From Galeruca laticollis (Eukaryota > Arthropoda > Insecta > Coleoptera > Chrysomelidae): 64,000 bases of DNA. The position numbers and the translations under genes were made by a program. The notes under the pieces are model-generated. The model saw only the letters and a program-made list of their open reading frames with translations, was not told where the DNA came from and did not search any database. Shown piece after piece: positions 21,378 to 33,723 of this stretch (within the stretch, counting starts at the first letter, position 1; each line of letters opens with the position of its first letter). Location: the NCBI GenBank assembly GCA_963921935.1, contig OY998180.1, forward strand, positions 60,218,551-60,282,550. The letters are read 5' to 3'.

Positions 21378-22106
21378 TTATGCAAGTTTCGGGTTTTTTA
21401 AAGAATTTTCACTAGTTGTATCTTCGGATGCTGGAGACCTCTCGCTTACTGTTCTTCCTTTTGTTTTCTTGGATGTTGTTGATGGTTCTCTATGCAGCTT
21501 TTTCCACCCCTCAGCATTCCTTACGTCATATTCCTTTCCACTGACTACAAGTTTATTATACTTTAAAAATGCCTTATGACCTTCGGTTCTAGCTATCTTC
21601 ATCTGTTCCAAAAGTTGTTTTCTTTGCATTTGATTTTCTTTTGTGAACTCTTCGTTGACACTCCACTGGGTGTTTTTTAAGTTTTTAGCCGATTTTAAAA
21701 TTTCAAGTTTTTTTGTTTTGTTAACCATTTCTATTAGTACTGGTCTACTTGCATTGTCCCTCTTCTTCCCCAATCTTCTGATATTCGTTATATCGTGTTC
21801 CATTTTAATTTGCACCTCTAATGTATTTATTACTTCTTTTATTTTATTTTGTAGAATGTTATTAGCTTCGTTATGTGCTTCATTTATTCCGTAGATGATT
21901 AGGTTTTTACTTCGGATTTCTCTTTCTAAAAATTGGATTCTCTTTTCTTGTTTCTCCAGCTCCTGTTTAAGTTCTTCATTCTCCTGCTTCCTCCCAAGAT
22001 TTTCTAATGCTAGGGCAGTTAGTTCTCGCTGAATTTCGTCCAGTTTTTGCTCCATTCGAACATTTCTCTCATCCATATTGTTCAATTTCTCCAAGACTTT
22101 TTCCAT
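21378..22106 (-). CDS. LINE ORF1 protein, coiled-coil RNA-binding type
   Basis: 242 codons, intact from ATG to stop. Residues ~1-75 are a strong coiled coil (ENLGRKQENEELKQELEKQ). The following SKNLIIYGINE resembles the start of the RRM-like domain of LINE ORF1 proteins, and a basic region follows. The C-terminal ~45 residues are Ser/Thr/Lys-rich and probably disordered. It precedes ORF2 by about 75 bases and would coat the LINE RNA. It is intact although ORF2 is broken. Confidence 0.82.
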   Translation of the reverse strand: MEKVLEKLNNMDERNVRMEQKLDEIQRELTALALENLGRKQENEELKQELEKQEKRIQFLEREIRSKNLIIYGINEAHNEANNILQNKIKEVINTLEVQIKMEHDITNIRRLGKKRDNASRPVLIEMVNKTKKLEILKSAKNLKNTQWSVNEEFTKENQMQRKQLLEQMKIARTEGHKAFLKYNKLVVSGKEYDVRNAEGWKKLHREPSTTSKKTKGRTVSERSPASEDTTSENSLKNPKLA

Positions 22107-22473
22107 TTTGCTACTTATTTAATTTGCTCTGTTATTTCCTAGATACGATCCTGTGTTTTTAGTTTTAACTTCTTGATGTCAGGTAATTAGCTAAATCACT
22201 TTATCGATTTAGAACAGGTTTTGTTACAATTTATAAATTAAAGAATCTGGTTTTTAACTTGCTGTATATTGTATTGATGACGTATTGTATGGATATTTGG
22301 ATAATCTCTAAGCTTTGAAAGATATTCTTTCTACATACCTCTCATTAACGCATCGATTTCATAGCACTAACTTTTTCACTATTTTATTCAATCGTTTGAT
22401 AAAGAAAATACGACTTCAATGAGAGCCGATATAATCAAGTCTGGTTTGCTATCTCGCCAGGACCAAACTATCT

Positions 22474-25110
22474 AATTAATTTAGAACCTTTCTCTGAAAA
22501 TTTGTTTAAATACACTTCATTCAAATTTCTATATAAACCTTCTATATGGAAGTACATACAATATGTTTTATTTAGTATAGTGTAATCCCGCAAAAATTCA
22601 AAAATTGAATCGTGATTATTTTCTGTGGGAATTTCTACAGTTATGATTTTATGGTGCTCATCATTTTCTTGTTTAACGTCTAATTTATAATATATTTGTC
22701 CAAAAACTAAAATTTAATTTACCTTATTATTAATAATTTCGTCAAGGATTTTAATTCCTTCGTTAGTAGTTTCATTAGCTGTTGTATGTTGTGTACTACT
22801 ACTAGTGTCGTACTCAGGGGGTCTAATTTGTAAATCAGAAATTATATTAATATTTGATTTATTTTGAATATTAGCGTCGTCCAAAGTATTCTCAGCTATT
22901 TGATTAAGATATTGTAATGTGTCACTATTGATATCTCCTGGATTGTTGATAATTGACTCATTTTCTAGTGCGTTTAAGGTTATTCGTGAGAGTGCGTCTG
23001 CATTAGTGTTTGTTTTCCCTTTTTTATATTTTACGTCATAATTGAATTCTTCTAGCTTAAGTCTCCATCGTACTAATTTGGAATTTAGTTCGCGTAATTT
23101 AAAAGCCATACTACAGGTCGGCGATTAGTTACTATTGTGAATTTTCGACCATATAAATAAGAACGGAAGTACTTACATTCCCATACTCTTGCTAATAGTT
23201 TCTATTCTATCGTGCTATATTTTTGCTCTAAATCATTTAAGGTACGCGAAGCATAAGCAATAGGTCCTGGAGATAAAATAGCGCCTAAAACCACATTTGA
23301 GGCGTATGTCGTTAATATAAAGTTTTCATTAAAATCCGGGTATTGAAGAGGAGGTGCATTAGTTAATAAATCTTTACAAGTATTGAAAGCATTAACAAAT
23401 TCTTGATTATGAATAAATTTTAAACCTTTTTTTAAACATTTTGTTAAAGATTTTGTGATTTTGGCAAAATCTTTAATGAATTTACGGCAATATCCAATTA
23501 AACCAAGAAAGCTTTTAATGTCTTTTGTGGAATTAGGTATTGGGAAATTTTTTACAGCTAAAGTTTTATCGGGATTTGGTTTGACTCCATATGGGGTTAT
23601 TAAGTGTCCTAAATAATTTACTTATTTTCGTAAAAATTCCGATTTGTCTAATTGTATTTTAAAATTAGCTTTTCTGAGTCTATCAAAAATTTGTCTAAGT
23701 TGAGTAATATATTCTTGGAGAGACGTACTATATATAATAACATCATCGAGATAAATTAAACAAGTTTCATTTTGTAAACCTCTAAGTATATCATCCATGA
23801 CTCTCTGAAAAGTACTCGGTGAATTTTTCATTCCCATGGGCATTCGAGCAAATTCATAATGTCCATTGTCGGCGGAGAACGCTGTTTTATGGATATCATT
23901 TTCATCCATTTGTATTTGATAAAAACCGTTAGCTAAATCAAGGGTAGTGAAATATTGACTTCTTCCTAATTGGTCAAGAAATGTACTAATTAAAGGTAGT
24001 GGATATTTGTCATCGACTGTCTTTTCATTCAATTTTCGATAGTCAATAACCAATCGATATTTTTTCTCATTTGATGCGTCTTTACGCTTTTCTACAAACT
24101 AGATTGGACTATTATACGGAGATGAGGAGTGTCTAATAATACCTTGTGATAACATATTGTCGATTTGAGATTCTACTTATTTTTTGTAAACTTCGGGATA
24201 TCTGTATGTTTTAGTGTAAACAGGAGTATAGTCTTTTAGTTTAATTTTATGTTTTACGGTATTTGTAAATGAAAGAGGAATTTGGCCACAATAAAATATA
24301 TCTCTGTATTCATAACATAGATCCTGTATATTTTGTCTTTCTTCCGAGTTACAGTGATTCAATCGAATTCGCTTTAAATTATCTTCTAATAATTTATCGT
24401 GACTATCGGTAAACATTTCATTTGATTCTTCTAATGTGTCTTGTCTACAAAGTTTATTTCTGTAAGATCTAATTTTTCTATAATAAATGGACTGGTAACC
24501 GTAATTACTTTCGGTTCACAGCTGGAATTTGTAATAGATGTATACGCAAAGTAATTTTCTATATTCACAAGAGCTTGAGGACATTCTAATTGTGTATCAA
24601 ATTCAATATATTTCATAAATCGTAAACCATTCTCTATATTTACTGGTAATTTGACAATTTTAGTGGTTGTTTTCGGTATATTAATTTGATATTTATCTAT
24701 TTTTATCAATTTCTATGTATTGCTATTTTCTTCACTATCAAAATTTATTGGAATTTGAGTTTTAGGTGTAATAATCATTTTTTACATAAGTCAACTTTTG
24801 CACATAGTTGTTTAAGTGAGGGAATACCTATAAGTCCGTTATATTTCTTATTAAATTTGAGAAGATGAAATTTGTGTTTTTTTTAACTTTAAAAATATCG
24901 AAAAGTGGAATATCGATGACTTCATTATGAAAACTGATACTATGAGTTGTTTGAATGCTGAAATCTTCGTATACAATGTAATTTCTAGAAAATTGATAAG
25001 CTAAGTTAGGATCAATTAAACTTCTACTACTACCGGTATCTATTAAAAACTTAGCATCTAATTCGGGAATAAAAATATAAGGAAGATTGGATTTTAGTAA
25101 GTTAATATTA
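22474..25110 (-). pseudogene. Decayed protease-RT-RNase H, 5' part of pol
   Basis: From high to low coordinate: protease near 25080-24880 with FLIDTGSSRSLIDP; a linker block (24431-24709); a pre-RT block (24177-24416); RT (23622-24053) with VIDYRKLNEK and LIYLDDVIIY; RNase H remnants near 23600-23110; then the RNase H end TNTNADALSRI (22714-23109); and a connecting segment with FLRDYTILNK and FHIEGLYRNL, which ends at the LINE junction near 22474. Several stops separate blocks, so no Pol is made. Confidence 0.88.
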
Positions 25111-25111
25111 A

Positions 25112-26092
25112 TTATGTTATGTCGTTGTTTTTCATAACCATGCGAAAATTTATATCTGCGTTATCAGAATTGTAAGTTGAATCCTGCGTGGGACGCTGAG
25201 AGTGTGTAGCAGGTGCATTTATCACGTTACTTTCTCGTTCTAAATAAGGATTATGATTATCATATGTTTCTTGGCAAATCTGAGTGTGAGAATTATAACA
25301 ATTATTATTTTCAGGGAATTCATGATTTAAAGAATTAAAATTTTCAGGATATTGGGACTCATTAGAATATTCACAAAAATAATGATTTTTTAAACAGATA
25401 TTACCAGATGACGTATCCATTGTCTCTGGAAAATTCCTATTCCTATTATGATAATTTGTATTTCTAGAAACTTGAGTATTTCTAGCGAAATTATTTGCAT
25501 ACTAATTGTTACCTTGAAAATTATTATTCTGAGGTGATTCATTTTGAGGAACATAAAAAGATCTTTGATTATAATTAGAATTATTCGGATGATTATTATC
25601 ATTAGGATGGCGGAAATTATTATTATTATTTTGATTTGAATTATAGTTATTAGAGTTTCTGTTAAAATTGGGAGAATACTGTCTATTATAAGGTTGAGAT
25701 GGTCTTGAAGTTGACAAAATATTTATCCGGGGATTTGATGGTGCCCGTCCCTGAACTGGTCTAAAATTTTGTGAATTTAAATAATTAGTTTTACGCGTAC
25801 TGTATAAAAATTTTTTTGTAGTATCTGCGAATTGACTTATCAAACTTTCACAAGCATCTAAAAATACTTCTAATGTGTGTGCATTGCCATCAAATTGTGA
25901 TATAGTATATACATATAATTTTAAAAATGTATAATTTACATTTACTGTAGCCATTTCTGAAATTGAATTTTCTGAACCTGAACTATCCTCAACTGAAGGC
26001 AAATTCTCAATATTTATCAATATATCTGAATTACAACTATCTTCTAAATTCAATGATTGACATAAAATGATAAGGTCTTCAATGTCTGACAT
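25112..26092 (-). pseudogene. Truncated errantivirus gag
   Basis: Starts MSDIEDLIILCQSLN at 26092. A short Gag-like segment (ISQFDGNAHTLEVFLDACE) breaks off and is followed by an Asn/Ser-rich tail, so much of the capsid core is deleted. The related gag at 55940-56990 keeps IPNFD..LRQLNRFIEDC at the corresponding place. The frame changes near 25500 into an Asn-rich block ending at 25112. No zinc knuckle is seen, as is usual in some errantiviruses. Confidence 0.75.
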
Positions 26093-26467
26093 AAAATATT
26101 AAAACGTATAAAAATGTGGAAATATCAAAAATTACTCATAAATGAACATATAAATATGATGGAAAATTATATAGAAGAACAAAATTCACTTACCAAAGTA
26201 AATGGGTTGGCTTCATCTATCTACTCCGTACCAAAAGAGGTTGAACGATGCAGTTTCTTCCTCTTAAGTTGGCTAATCTTCTTAAAACTAACCGGATTCT
26301 GCAATGTTGGCTTCTTCGGGGGTCTCCAAATTTCGGCGATGTGGATCCTTCGTCTGGATGAACACTTTCCAAATTACCGATATTTTCGAATTTACGTGAT
26401 CGTTAATTGTCAATAAACTATTTATATAGACCGGTTTGACACTATTTTTGTTGTCGTTCCGTTTGAC

Positions 26468-26485
26468 AATCCTACTGACTGCGCC
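26468..26485 (-). promoter_or_regulatory. Primer-binding site, tRNA-Ser type
   Basis: On the minus strand GGCGCAGTCAGTAGGATT directly follows the 5' LTR. It is the same primer type as in the env-only provirus. Confidence 0.85.
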
Positions 26486-26714
26486 AATTTTTTGTTCACT
26501 CTCGTAAAAGTCGTTTAAAAAAAATAATCGTACAATTTAAGAAAATGTAACTTTATTAACTGAAAAGCAAGTAAATATTATAGTTGTAAAGTATAAGTTA
26601 GGAAAGATGAAAATACCGGCTCGCAACTGGTTTTGTTCCCGTTGTCCTAAGTGGGGAAACGCTTCTTAGATTCAGCAACATCAGCTCTTTTCTATGAAAT
26701 CCAGGTTTATAACT
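26486..26714 (-). repeat. 5' LTR of the errantivirus-like element
   Basis: 229 bp, minus-strand start AGTTATAAACC, end AAAAAATT. It is followed on the plus strand by the TACC target duplication. Confidence 0.9.
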
Positions 26715-26718
26715 TACC

Positions 26719-28795
26719 ATGTTTTGCAGCCCGCTACGGTATTAATTGTTGTTTGTGTGGGTACTGGATACCTACATAATATATATGTTATTATAATAAG
26801 TATTAGTGTAGCTAGTAGCTTGTATTATATTTGATTATAATTTGGTGGAATCTTGCAGGGTTACGAGCATGGCCGATCCGGGCTTCCAGCAAGCTCAGAG
26901 TGACAATTTGTTTAAAATAGACTCATTTATATTAATGAAGTTCATTGAAGAGCTGAAATCAAGGGAATGAAAGTTGCCAGGTAGGTTCTCAAACTATTAG
27001 GTGCAGACGGTGCTGAAAATCTAAAAAAAGAGATTCCTCTGATATCTCCCGAACGACGCAACGTATTTAATTTGAATTTAGTACAGTTTCTTTTTTAGTG
27101 TTTATTGCTAAACCTATTATTCGTTTTCTACACCATTACAGTTTTTTGAATATATGGATTATAAATTGTTTTGCTCTTCTTCAAAATGACTTACGTACCT
27201 AGATGCTGGAAATGAAATAACAAAACATTCAATAATGCGATTTATTCAATTTTTCCATTTAAAATTCTTACAAAAAATACAATATATAGGTACCACACAT
27301 AGGCAACACATCTTGAAAAAAAATATAATATGCAATTATAAAAAACCACTAAATAAAAATATGTTTTTGGCTAATATTCGATATAGGTGTTAGAAAATAC
27401 ACCCTGTATACATTATACAGTGTAACTCTAGACATTCATCCACATAAATAAATGAAATAACGAAAACAAATTATTTCAATAGTTACAAATTACTAAATTT
27501 GTACTTATACATATAAGACAATACATAAATATAATTCTAAAATGGAATACCTAACAATAAAATATAGTGAAGGTGTTTCAAGAAATGTCAGAAAATATAT
27601 GTCCATTGTATAAGAAATATTGATCATTCAAGTCAATAATTGTGATATTTTGTGTCACATTATTTTATAAAAAAAGGGGTCAGAATTATTGCATTTTTAT
27701 TAAAGAATAGGTATGTAGGTAAGTATACGAAATATACTAGTCATTTGAATATCCATGAAATTTGATCATACTGTTAGAGATATTCAAGTTAGGCCTGACT
27801 GGAAGTTGAAATTCACTTCCAAAATTAAACTGGAAACTGATGTCAATAAGAATATGCAATTTATATAATAAAAAGCAAACCGTTTCAATCCAAGTTGGGT
27901 TGTCTGAGAGAGGGAGAAAATGTCATACCTCAAAAAATATGAATTTTATATATTACCTATGACTGGAATATAACATAAATATTCAAAGAGCAATAACAAA
28001 AAGAAAACTTACATTTTATCAAATTTATATTTTGACTAAACGATAAATGTCAATTACAAAAGAATGATGTAATGACATTACGGTACGGTAAAATAGTAGA
28101 ATTCTTTCAAGAATGCATTTATCGGGGTACTACTAAATTCGGATACCCATACACCGCCGTCCGCCATTATTTTTGTACAATATCCGAGTAGGATCACCAG
28201 TTCAAGCACATACTGGTCAGTAAACACTACTTGTAAACTATTTAAACAACCCCACGCCACCCACACTAATATTCAAATTATATAATTAAACAAATACAAA
28301 TTTATTACCGGCAAAAACATACTTTTAAAATGGAGGGAAATATTATTTTACATGTTACGATACACGAATGGAGGCAAAGCTGGCAGCACAATAATGCGCG
28401 CATGCGCGGGCAGTTCGGGCTAAGGTCACGCGCATGACATTTTGTTGATTTATATCAAACAAGATTAATTATGAATACATATTTTGCTCATTTGTATAAA
28501 GTTGATTTATAATAAACAAATGAATATATTCAATGTTATATAGTTACACAAAGATTTATTAACAGACACTGTACCATTTAATAATTATCAAACCAAATTA
28601 TAATTAATAATTAAACTTAGTAATTATCATCTCGCAGTCGGCGTATTAGATGTTTGCTTATTATTAAAACATTTTGTTCAAAATGAACAATTATAGCAGA
28701 AACAAATCATCAGTAATGATTTTTTAATTATGAATATCAATACGTAATTATGAACAAATTTGACGATAATAAACATTCGATAATTATTACTGAGA
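26719..28795. other. AT-rich stretch with one possible exon remnant
   Basis: Apart from the possible exon at 26859-26980 I see no gene. Near 27408-27418 there is an ACACCCTGTA motif, also found near 35365 and 39010 (inverted). A GC-richer patch lies near 28140-28260 and 28370-28440. Confidence 0.65.
26859..26980 (+). pseudogene. Possible exon remnant beginning MADPGFQ
   Basis: An acceptor-like TCTTGCAG ends at 26858 and a donor-like CAG|GTAGGT lies at 26978-26986. Between them ATG at 26869 opens MADPGFQQAQSDNLFKIDSF and 13 further codons, ending at TGA 26968-26970. The wording resembles the first coding exon of a repeated insect gene family, some members of which carry SWIM or YqaJ domains; I cannot confirm that. 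The TGA before the donor suggests a dead copy or exon trap. It lies just outside the errantivirus TSD. Confidence 0.4.
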
Positions 28796-28799
28796 TTTT

Positions 28800-29573
28800 T
28801 CTTTTGGTGTAGATGTACAACAACCGCTTAAAGCTGTTACTCGAAAAGAGGTAGCCCAAAAGATAAAATATCTAAATTAAGAAAAGCTCCAGGTAATGGA
28901 CCTTTTAACAGCAAAAATGTTAACAGAACTACCCAAAAAAGAGATAGTAATACTCATATATATCATCAACGCTATACTCAGACTTGACTATTGGCCAAAA
29001 TATACAAATCGTACAAATAATTATGATTGGCCAACCCGGAAAATATCCAACAGAAGTAACTTCATCACCAAATTGGTTTCCGTCAAACCACTCCACTGTA
29101 CAGAAATGCCATAGATCAACCCAGTAAATCAACAAAGTACTAGAAAAAAAGTACTACTATTATAAATGAAACTGTTTCTAAATAATTCCACTATGTAATG
29201 AAAAAACCTAAGTTGTTTCGATATAAAAGTATAATCGAAACAATTGTCAAAGTTTTTACAATATTTATATGTGGAATTATTTAGAAGCAGTTTCATATAT
29301 AACAGTAACATGAGTAGATTCCAAAAAGTAAGAGTTCAAACAGTAAATTCGGAAAAAGTACTGCTCAGCGTATTTTTAGACATAAGTTAGGCCTTCGATA
29401 AGGTCTGGCATCAAGGACTCTTGTAAAAAATAAAGAGAATTCTACCTCACTTCTACTTTCCATTGCTTAAATCATACTTTGATGAAAGGAAGTTTGAAGT
29501 AAGACCCAACGAAGACAGTTCGACCATCTCAATTTCACATCTGATCTGCCGCTAACATCTAATACAATAGCAG
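28800..29573 (+). pseudogene. Jockey-like LINE RT remnant, 5' part
   Basis: Fragments in shifting frames match Jockey-type ORF2: VTRKEVAQKIKYL, MDLLTAKMLTELPKKEIVIL, INAILRLDYWPK, then past the MITE FLDIS-AFDKVWHQGLL (RT block A), and SDLPLTSNTIAG at the end. Stops and shifts are frequent, so this copy is old. It continues at 34873 after the DNA element. Confidence 0.82.
29161..29302. mobile_element. MITE with ~37-bp inverted repeats
   Basis: Arms at 29161-29198 and 29266-29302 share ATGAAACTGTTTCTAAATAA and run on through TTCCAC. An inner palindrome around TTGTTTCGAT lies between them. A related element is at 57041-57153. It interrupts the Jockey remnant and has no coding capacity. Confidence 0.78.
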
Positions 29574-30631
29574 TAGTACAGTCAATGAAGGCAAAAGTCA
29601 GCTACAACCTCCGATCTCGTTGAACCCTCATAGATTTGGATTAAAATTTGCGATTGAGTATGTTTTACCCTCTACATCAAAAGTGATGCTCGTCTTGCAC
29701 TGTTTTCATTTTAGGGGTGAAGTCCACCCCTTTTGTTAAAAATGGGAAAAAGGCAGATTTAACCATTTTGCCTTAAGTAATTGTGTTTAATTGGATAAAA
29801 TAGATGTTTTTTAATATTTATATGCATGATTTATGATTTTTATTGATTTTTCAACCCTTTTAAATCGAAAATAATGAAAAAATAATTTTTTGTATTTCTA
29901 TTAACATTACACAAACAGGTTGTTCGATACTTATAATATAATTTTTGGTTGACAGTGAAATTTAAATCCATAAAACTACCCCCCTATTGCAGAATCACTG
30001 TAAAAATTGGTTTCAAAATTTTTAACCTATTAAATAGTACATTACTAAAGTGACATCTTATTTACTGAGTATTAAAGTATTAAAATATTTATTTATTTAT
30101 TGCGAAATTTTTCACCTCTAAAAACTTCCCCTTCTCATAATTATAATGGAATATTTTTCTATCAACTTTAATTATTTAGAATCTTTTTCAATAGTTAAGA
30201 TAAATTTTATTAATATATTTCAAACATTATTAATATTATTCAATTCACATTCTTCAAAATACGACTTCAAACTACCCTTTGTGTAAAAAGTAATGATATA
30301 GCATACTTTAAAGTTGGAAATGATTTTTTAATATTTTTTGACTAATGACATATTTTTTGACATGAAAATTTAATTTATTAATTAAGAGAAAAATGTATTA
30401 AAATATATGAAACGTTTATTCATCTTTTATTTAATTAATAAATAAATACATTTATATTATTGCTCATCACAGCTCTCTTCCCCAACTTCTTCATTTGTTG
30501 GAGGGCTATTTTGGCAGATGTTTACCGTTCCTTTCACTTTCTCTATTTTCAAAACACACATACACACACCTATACATGTGTATTTAGTAAGCATGAACCT
30601 ATTGACACGTTTTCCTATAATATATGCATAC

Positions 30632-31141
30632 TGTTACGAACTAGCACACCGAAGCAGATACTAAGTACGGTCCTGTAACCTTATGTTAATGGAGTTAAAA
30701 AAATGGCGAGCGCGCCGAATTCTGAGAAGGTCTATTGGGATTTATTGTGACAGTTTTTATAGACATGTTCTCGGAAGGTCTTTTAAGGATTGAGCCGGCA
30801 ATCGAGAAATATCGCGAAAGGCATTTGTTTTGTGTAAGCCGCAGTCCAGAATTCTCTAGTAAAAAAAGCACTAGTATATAAAAAGGACCAGTCAGCGGAC
30901 CGGGGCAGTTGATAAAGTGATCTTGACAGATAAACAGTAAATAAGTGAATATAAAAGTGTTAATATGAATTAATAATTAAGTTTGTGTGCATATGAATTA
31001 AATTTAAGTGATTGGTTGAGTATATATAAATTAAGTGTTAGTGATTAGTTTAGTGTTTAAATAAATTAGTAAGTAGCCATACCGTGTGTTTAAAGTTTAT
31101 CCCACCCGTTTACGTTTTAAATAAATTAGAAAAACATTACA
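30632..31141 (+). repeat. 5' LTR of gypsy copy 2 (510 bp)
   Basis: Begins TGTTACGAACTAGCACACCG and ends ACATTACA, like 8071-8537 on the other strand but diverged, so it is a different subfamily. Confidence 0.9.
30875..30882 (+). promoter_or_regulatory. TATA box in LTR of copy 2
   Basis: TATATAAA is followed after a few A residues by GGACCAGTCAGCGG, the same order as in the LTR of copy 1. Confidence 0.6.
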
Positions 31142-31160
31142 TTGGTGTCAGCAGTGGGAT
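31142..31160 (+). promoter_or_regulatory. Primer-binding site of copy 2
   Basis: TTGGTGTCAGCAGTGGGAT directly follows the LTR. Copy 1 has TTGGTGTCAGGTGTGGGG. Confidence 0.8.
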
Positions 31161-31167
31161 AATATAA

Positions 31168-32453
31168 ATGAATTGCTACGTAAAAATGGCCAAGAGACTA
31201 TGTGACCTCAAAGTGGCGGAGCTAAGAGCCGAATTGGAAGATCGTGAGTTGGAAACGTCTGGTAAGAAAAGTGAATTAGTAGAAAGACTTAAATTGGCAC
31301 TGGAAAATGATCCAGAAACAGTTTTATTTAATGACGAGGCTTCCACCTTAATTTCGTCAATTTCTGCTAATATTTCTGCTAACATGGACGAGAAGATTTC
31401 TGCCATGGAAGAGAACATGGACGAGAAGATTTCTGCTATGAAGAACGTTATTTCTGCCATGAAGAACGATATTTCTGCCATGGAAGAGAAGATTTCAACG
31501 AATGTGAAAACGATATTTCTGCATTGAAGAATATATCTGCCGATATCTTATTAATGAAAAACGACATTGCCGCTGACTTTGAAAATGAAATTTTGTCTCT
31601 AAAATCTGAGATTGAGAATTAGATGACAACGATGGACGAGAAAATCCAGGAGTTAGAAAAAAACATGACATATATAGGGACTCAAGACGCGCCAACGGAA
31701 GAAAAGAAGACCGAGCAAACAAAACCTTGCAAGCCAGAAACACACCCTAAGTTAGAAGATATTGGTAGTTTTACCCGAGTCAAGACCCCAACGTTCGATG
31801 GAAAAATGTCGTGGGCCAATTATGTGAAACAATTTGAAGCAGCCGCTAGAGTGAATAATTGGCCCGATAGAGAGAAGGCAGTGAACTTAACCATCGCGCT
31901 TCGCGAAGATGCCTTAGATGTACTCCAGACGATACCTTCGAGCAGCTGAAGAAGAGGTTGGACATGCGATATGGTCATGAACATCTAGAACATTTGTACC
32001 AATCTCAGCTGAAGAACCGAAGGCAGAAACGTGATGAATCCCTTCAAGAATATGAAGTGGACATTGCCCCGACTAGTCCGATTTGCTTATCCGTCAGCAC
32101 CAGATAACATGATGGAATGTCTGGGCATCCAGGCCTTTATTGATGGCTTACGTGACCCCGATATGCAGGGGACGCTTCGTTTAGCCCATCCGAAAACATT
32201 AGTCGACGCATTGACAGCTGCCCTTGAATATGGAGCAGCAACGAAGGCTTCAGGATATAACAAAATCAGGACCATCCAAGAAGAAGGTGACGAAGACAGA
32301 TTTGACCAGTTCGTCAGTTTAATGAAAAATATGATGGACAAGAAGCCGATAAAGATCAGATGCTGGAATTGTGGCGAGGTAGGGCATGTACGTAGTTCAT
32401 GTAAGCGGCCCAAGACTCCTGCAAACCTAGAACCCCAGTCACAGGAAAACTAG
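31168..32453 (+). pseudogene. gag of gypsy copy 2, SAP-coiled coil-CCHC, frameshifted
   Basis: The SAP-like N-terminus is present (LKVAELRAELEDR, ETSGKKSELVERL). The coiled coil has a different number and order of MDEKISAM/MKNDISAM blocks from copy 1. Breaks occur near 31500, at the TAG 31620-31622, and near 31945 and 32070. The Gag core (ECLGIQAFIDGL) and the knuckle CWNCGEVGHVRSSC are kept. The codon that is a stop in copy 1 at 7142 is sense here. Confidence 0.85.
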
Positions 32454-32469
32454 AACGGGTCGGCTACGA

Positions 32470-33723
32470 GGGGGCAGCACCGACTCATGATCGTTCCAAA
32501 GACCCTCTCATACTGATAGCTTCTCTCAGATGTCGCGACGACAGTGTATATGTGAATGGCGAAGTAAATGGCAAGAAATATGCTCTGCTGGTTGACACTG
32601 GAGCAACTAGGAGGGTTATACGACCAGAAATCATGAACTCCAAGAAGAAGCTTTTACCAACGAGAATGCGATTGCGGACCGCCACAGGTGAGAGTGGCAA
32701 CGGTCACGGTGAAACACAAATCCAATTTGGAATTGGCGCAGAAAAGTTCACTTATACGGTAATCGTAGCTGACATTGAAGAAGACGTGATTCTGGGAATG
32801 GACGTAATGAATGTACATGGTTTCCAATTAGACTTTAGAAACAGAACCATTAAAGTGGGTTCCGAGGAGGTGTTCCTGCATCCATATGAAGGCAGCGCGG
32901 TGTTGGCAGCTATACAGGAAGATACCGTTCTACCTGCACGAAGTGACACCATGATAGTAGCACGGCTACAGGGAATCATGGAGGAAGGTACACCGGTTAT
33001 GATGGAACCAAGGAACCACGACGAATAGGTTGGCAAAGGAGTACTAATTGGGAAAGGATTGGTTACGTCGGCGAAAGAGATCCCTGTATGATTGATAAAC
33101 GTGAACGATTACCTAATTACCATCAAGAAGGAAACCAAGATTGGATCCTGCGTATCAGTGACGTCTCTAGTTCGTCAAACAATGACCACTGACAATTCTA
33201 ATGCCAGATTCGAACAGATGTTATCAGTAGCTGGTCAATCTTTGGATCGAGCTGAAAAAAAGAGAATGAGAGAATTTCTCTTGCAGTATCGAGACATATT
33301 CGTTCCAAAAGGAGGAAAGACTGGTAGAACATCAGCCGTCAAACACAAAATCGATACTGGTAATGCTGAGCCAATTAGACAATCAGCTCGAAGACTTCTA
33401 CGAGCGAAGAGAGAGGAAGCTGAAAGCATAATTCGAGATATGGCAGAAGAAAAAGTAATATAACCATCTACTAGCCCATGGATGTCTCCAGTAGTGCTCG
33501 TCAAGAAAAAGGATGGAACTACGAGATTCTGCGTGAATTATCGTCTGCTTAACAACGTGACGAAGAAAGACAGCTATCCTCTGCCTCGAATTGACGATGC
33601 GCTTGACACTTTGGCCGGCAGCAAACTGTTTTCCACCTTGGACCTGAAGTCTGGTTATTGGCAAGTGGAAATGGACCCAGAAGATAAAGAGAAGACTGCT
33701 TTTACCTCCGGATCTGGATTATG
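32470..33723 (+). pseudogene. 5' part of pol, gypsy copy 2
   Basis: The protease DTGATRR is kept near 32594, and the RT start has FCVNYRLLNN and LDLKSGYWQVEM. In-frame stops are at 33026-33028, 33089-33091 and 33461-33463. The frame leaves the gypsy sequence at about 33723 in the RT and enters unrelated DNA. It cannot tell us whether this subfamily also carried the macrodomain, because that part is missing. Confidence 0.87.

Larger units (their letters stand above)
17831..22469 (-). mobile_element. Near full-length non-LTR retrotransposon inside pol
   Basis: About 4.64 kb with a 5' UTR (22107-22469), ORF1, ORF2 and a short 3' end of GATA/TATC tetranucleotide repeats at 17831-17850. ATCT flanks both ends (17827-17830 and 22470-22473). 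Removing LINE plus one ATCT restores the pol frame at the RCTQL junction, which supports these boundaries. The clade is uncertain; the ORF1 type and the Cys-rich ORF2 tail resemble Ingi/Vingi/Daphne-like lineages. Confidence 0.88.
14811..26714 (-). mobile_element. Errantivirus-like element, decayed, split by a LINE
   Basis: LTRs at 14811-15041 (3') and 26486-26714 (5') start AGTTATAAACC on the minus strand and end in AATT. Both sides carry TACC (14807-14810 and 26715-26718) as a 4-bp target duplication. Without the LINE (17831-22469) it is about 7.26 kb, a normal errantivirus length. Gag, protease, RT, RNase H, integrase and env are recognisable in order but broken by stops and shifts. It is a different subfamily from the env-only provirus, whose LTR ends are TG...CA. 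Confidence 0.92.
30632..33723 (+). mobile_element. Macrodomain-gypsy family, copy 2, 3'-truncated
   Basis: It begins with a complete 5' LTR (30632-31141) and primer-binding site, then gag and pol up to RT residue GSGLW. The match to copy 1 stops at about 33723; integrase, macrodomain, finger and 3' LTR are missing. Gag is shifted and pol has three in-frame stops. It lies inside the long-TIR element on the plus strand. Confidence 0.9.
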
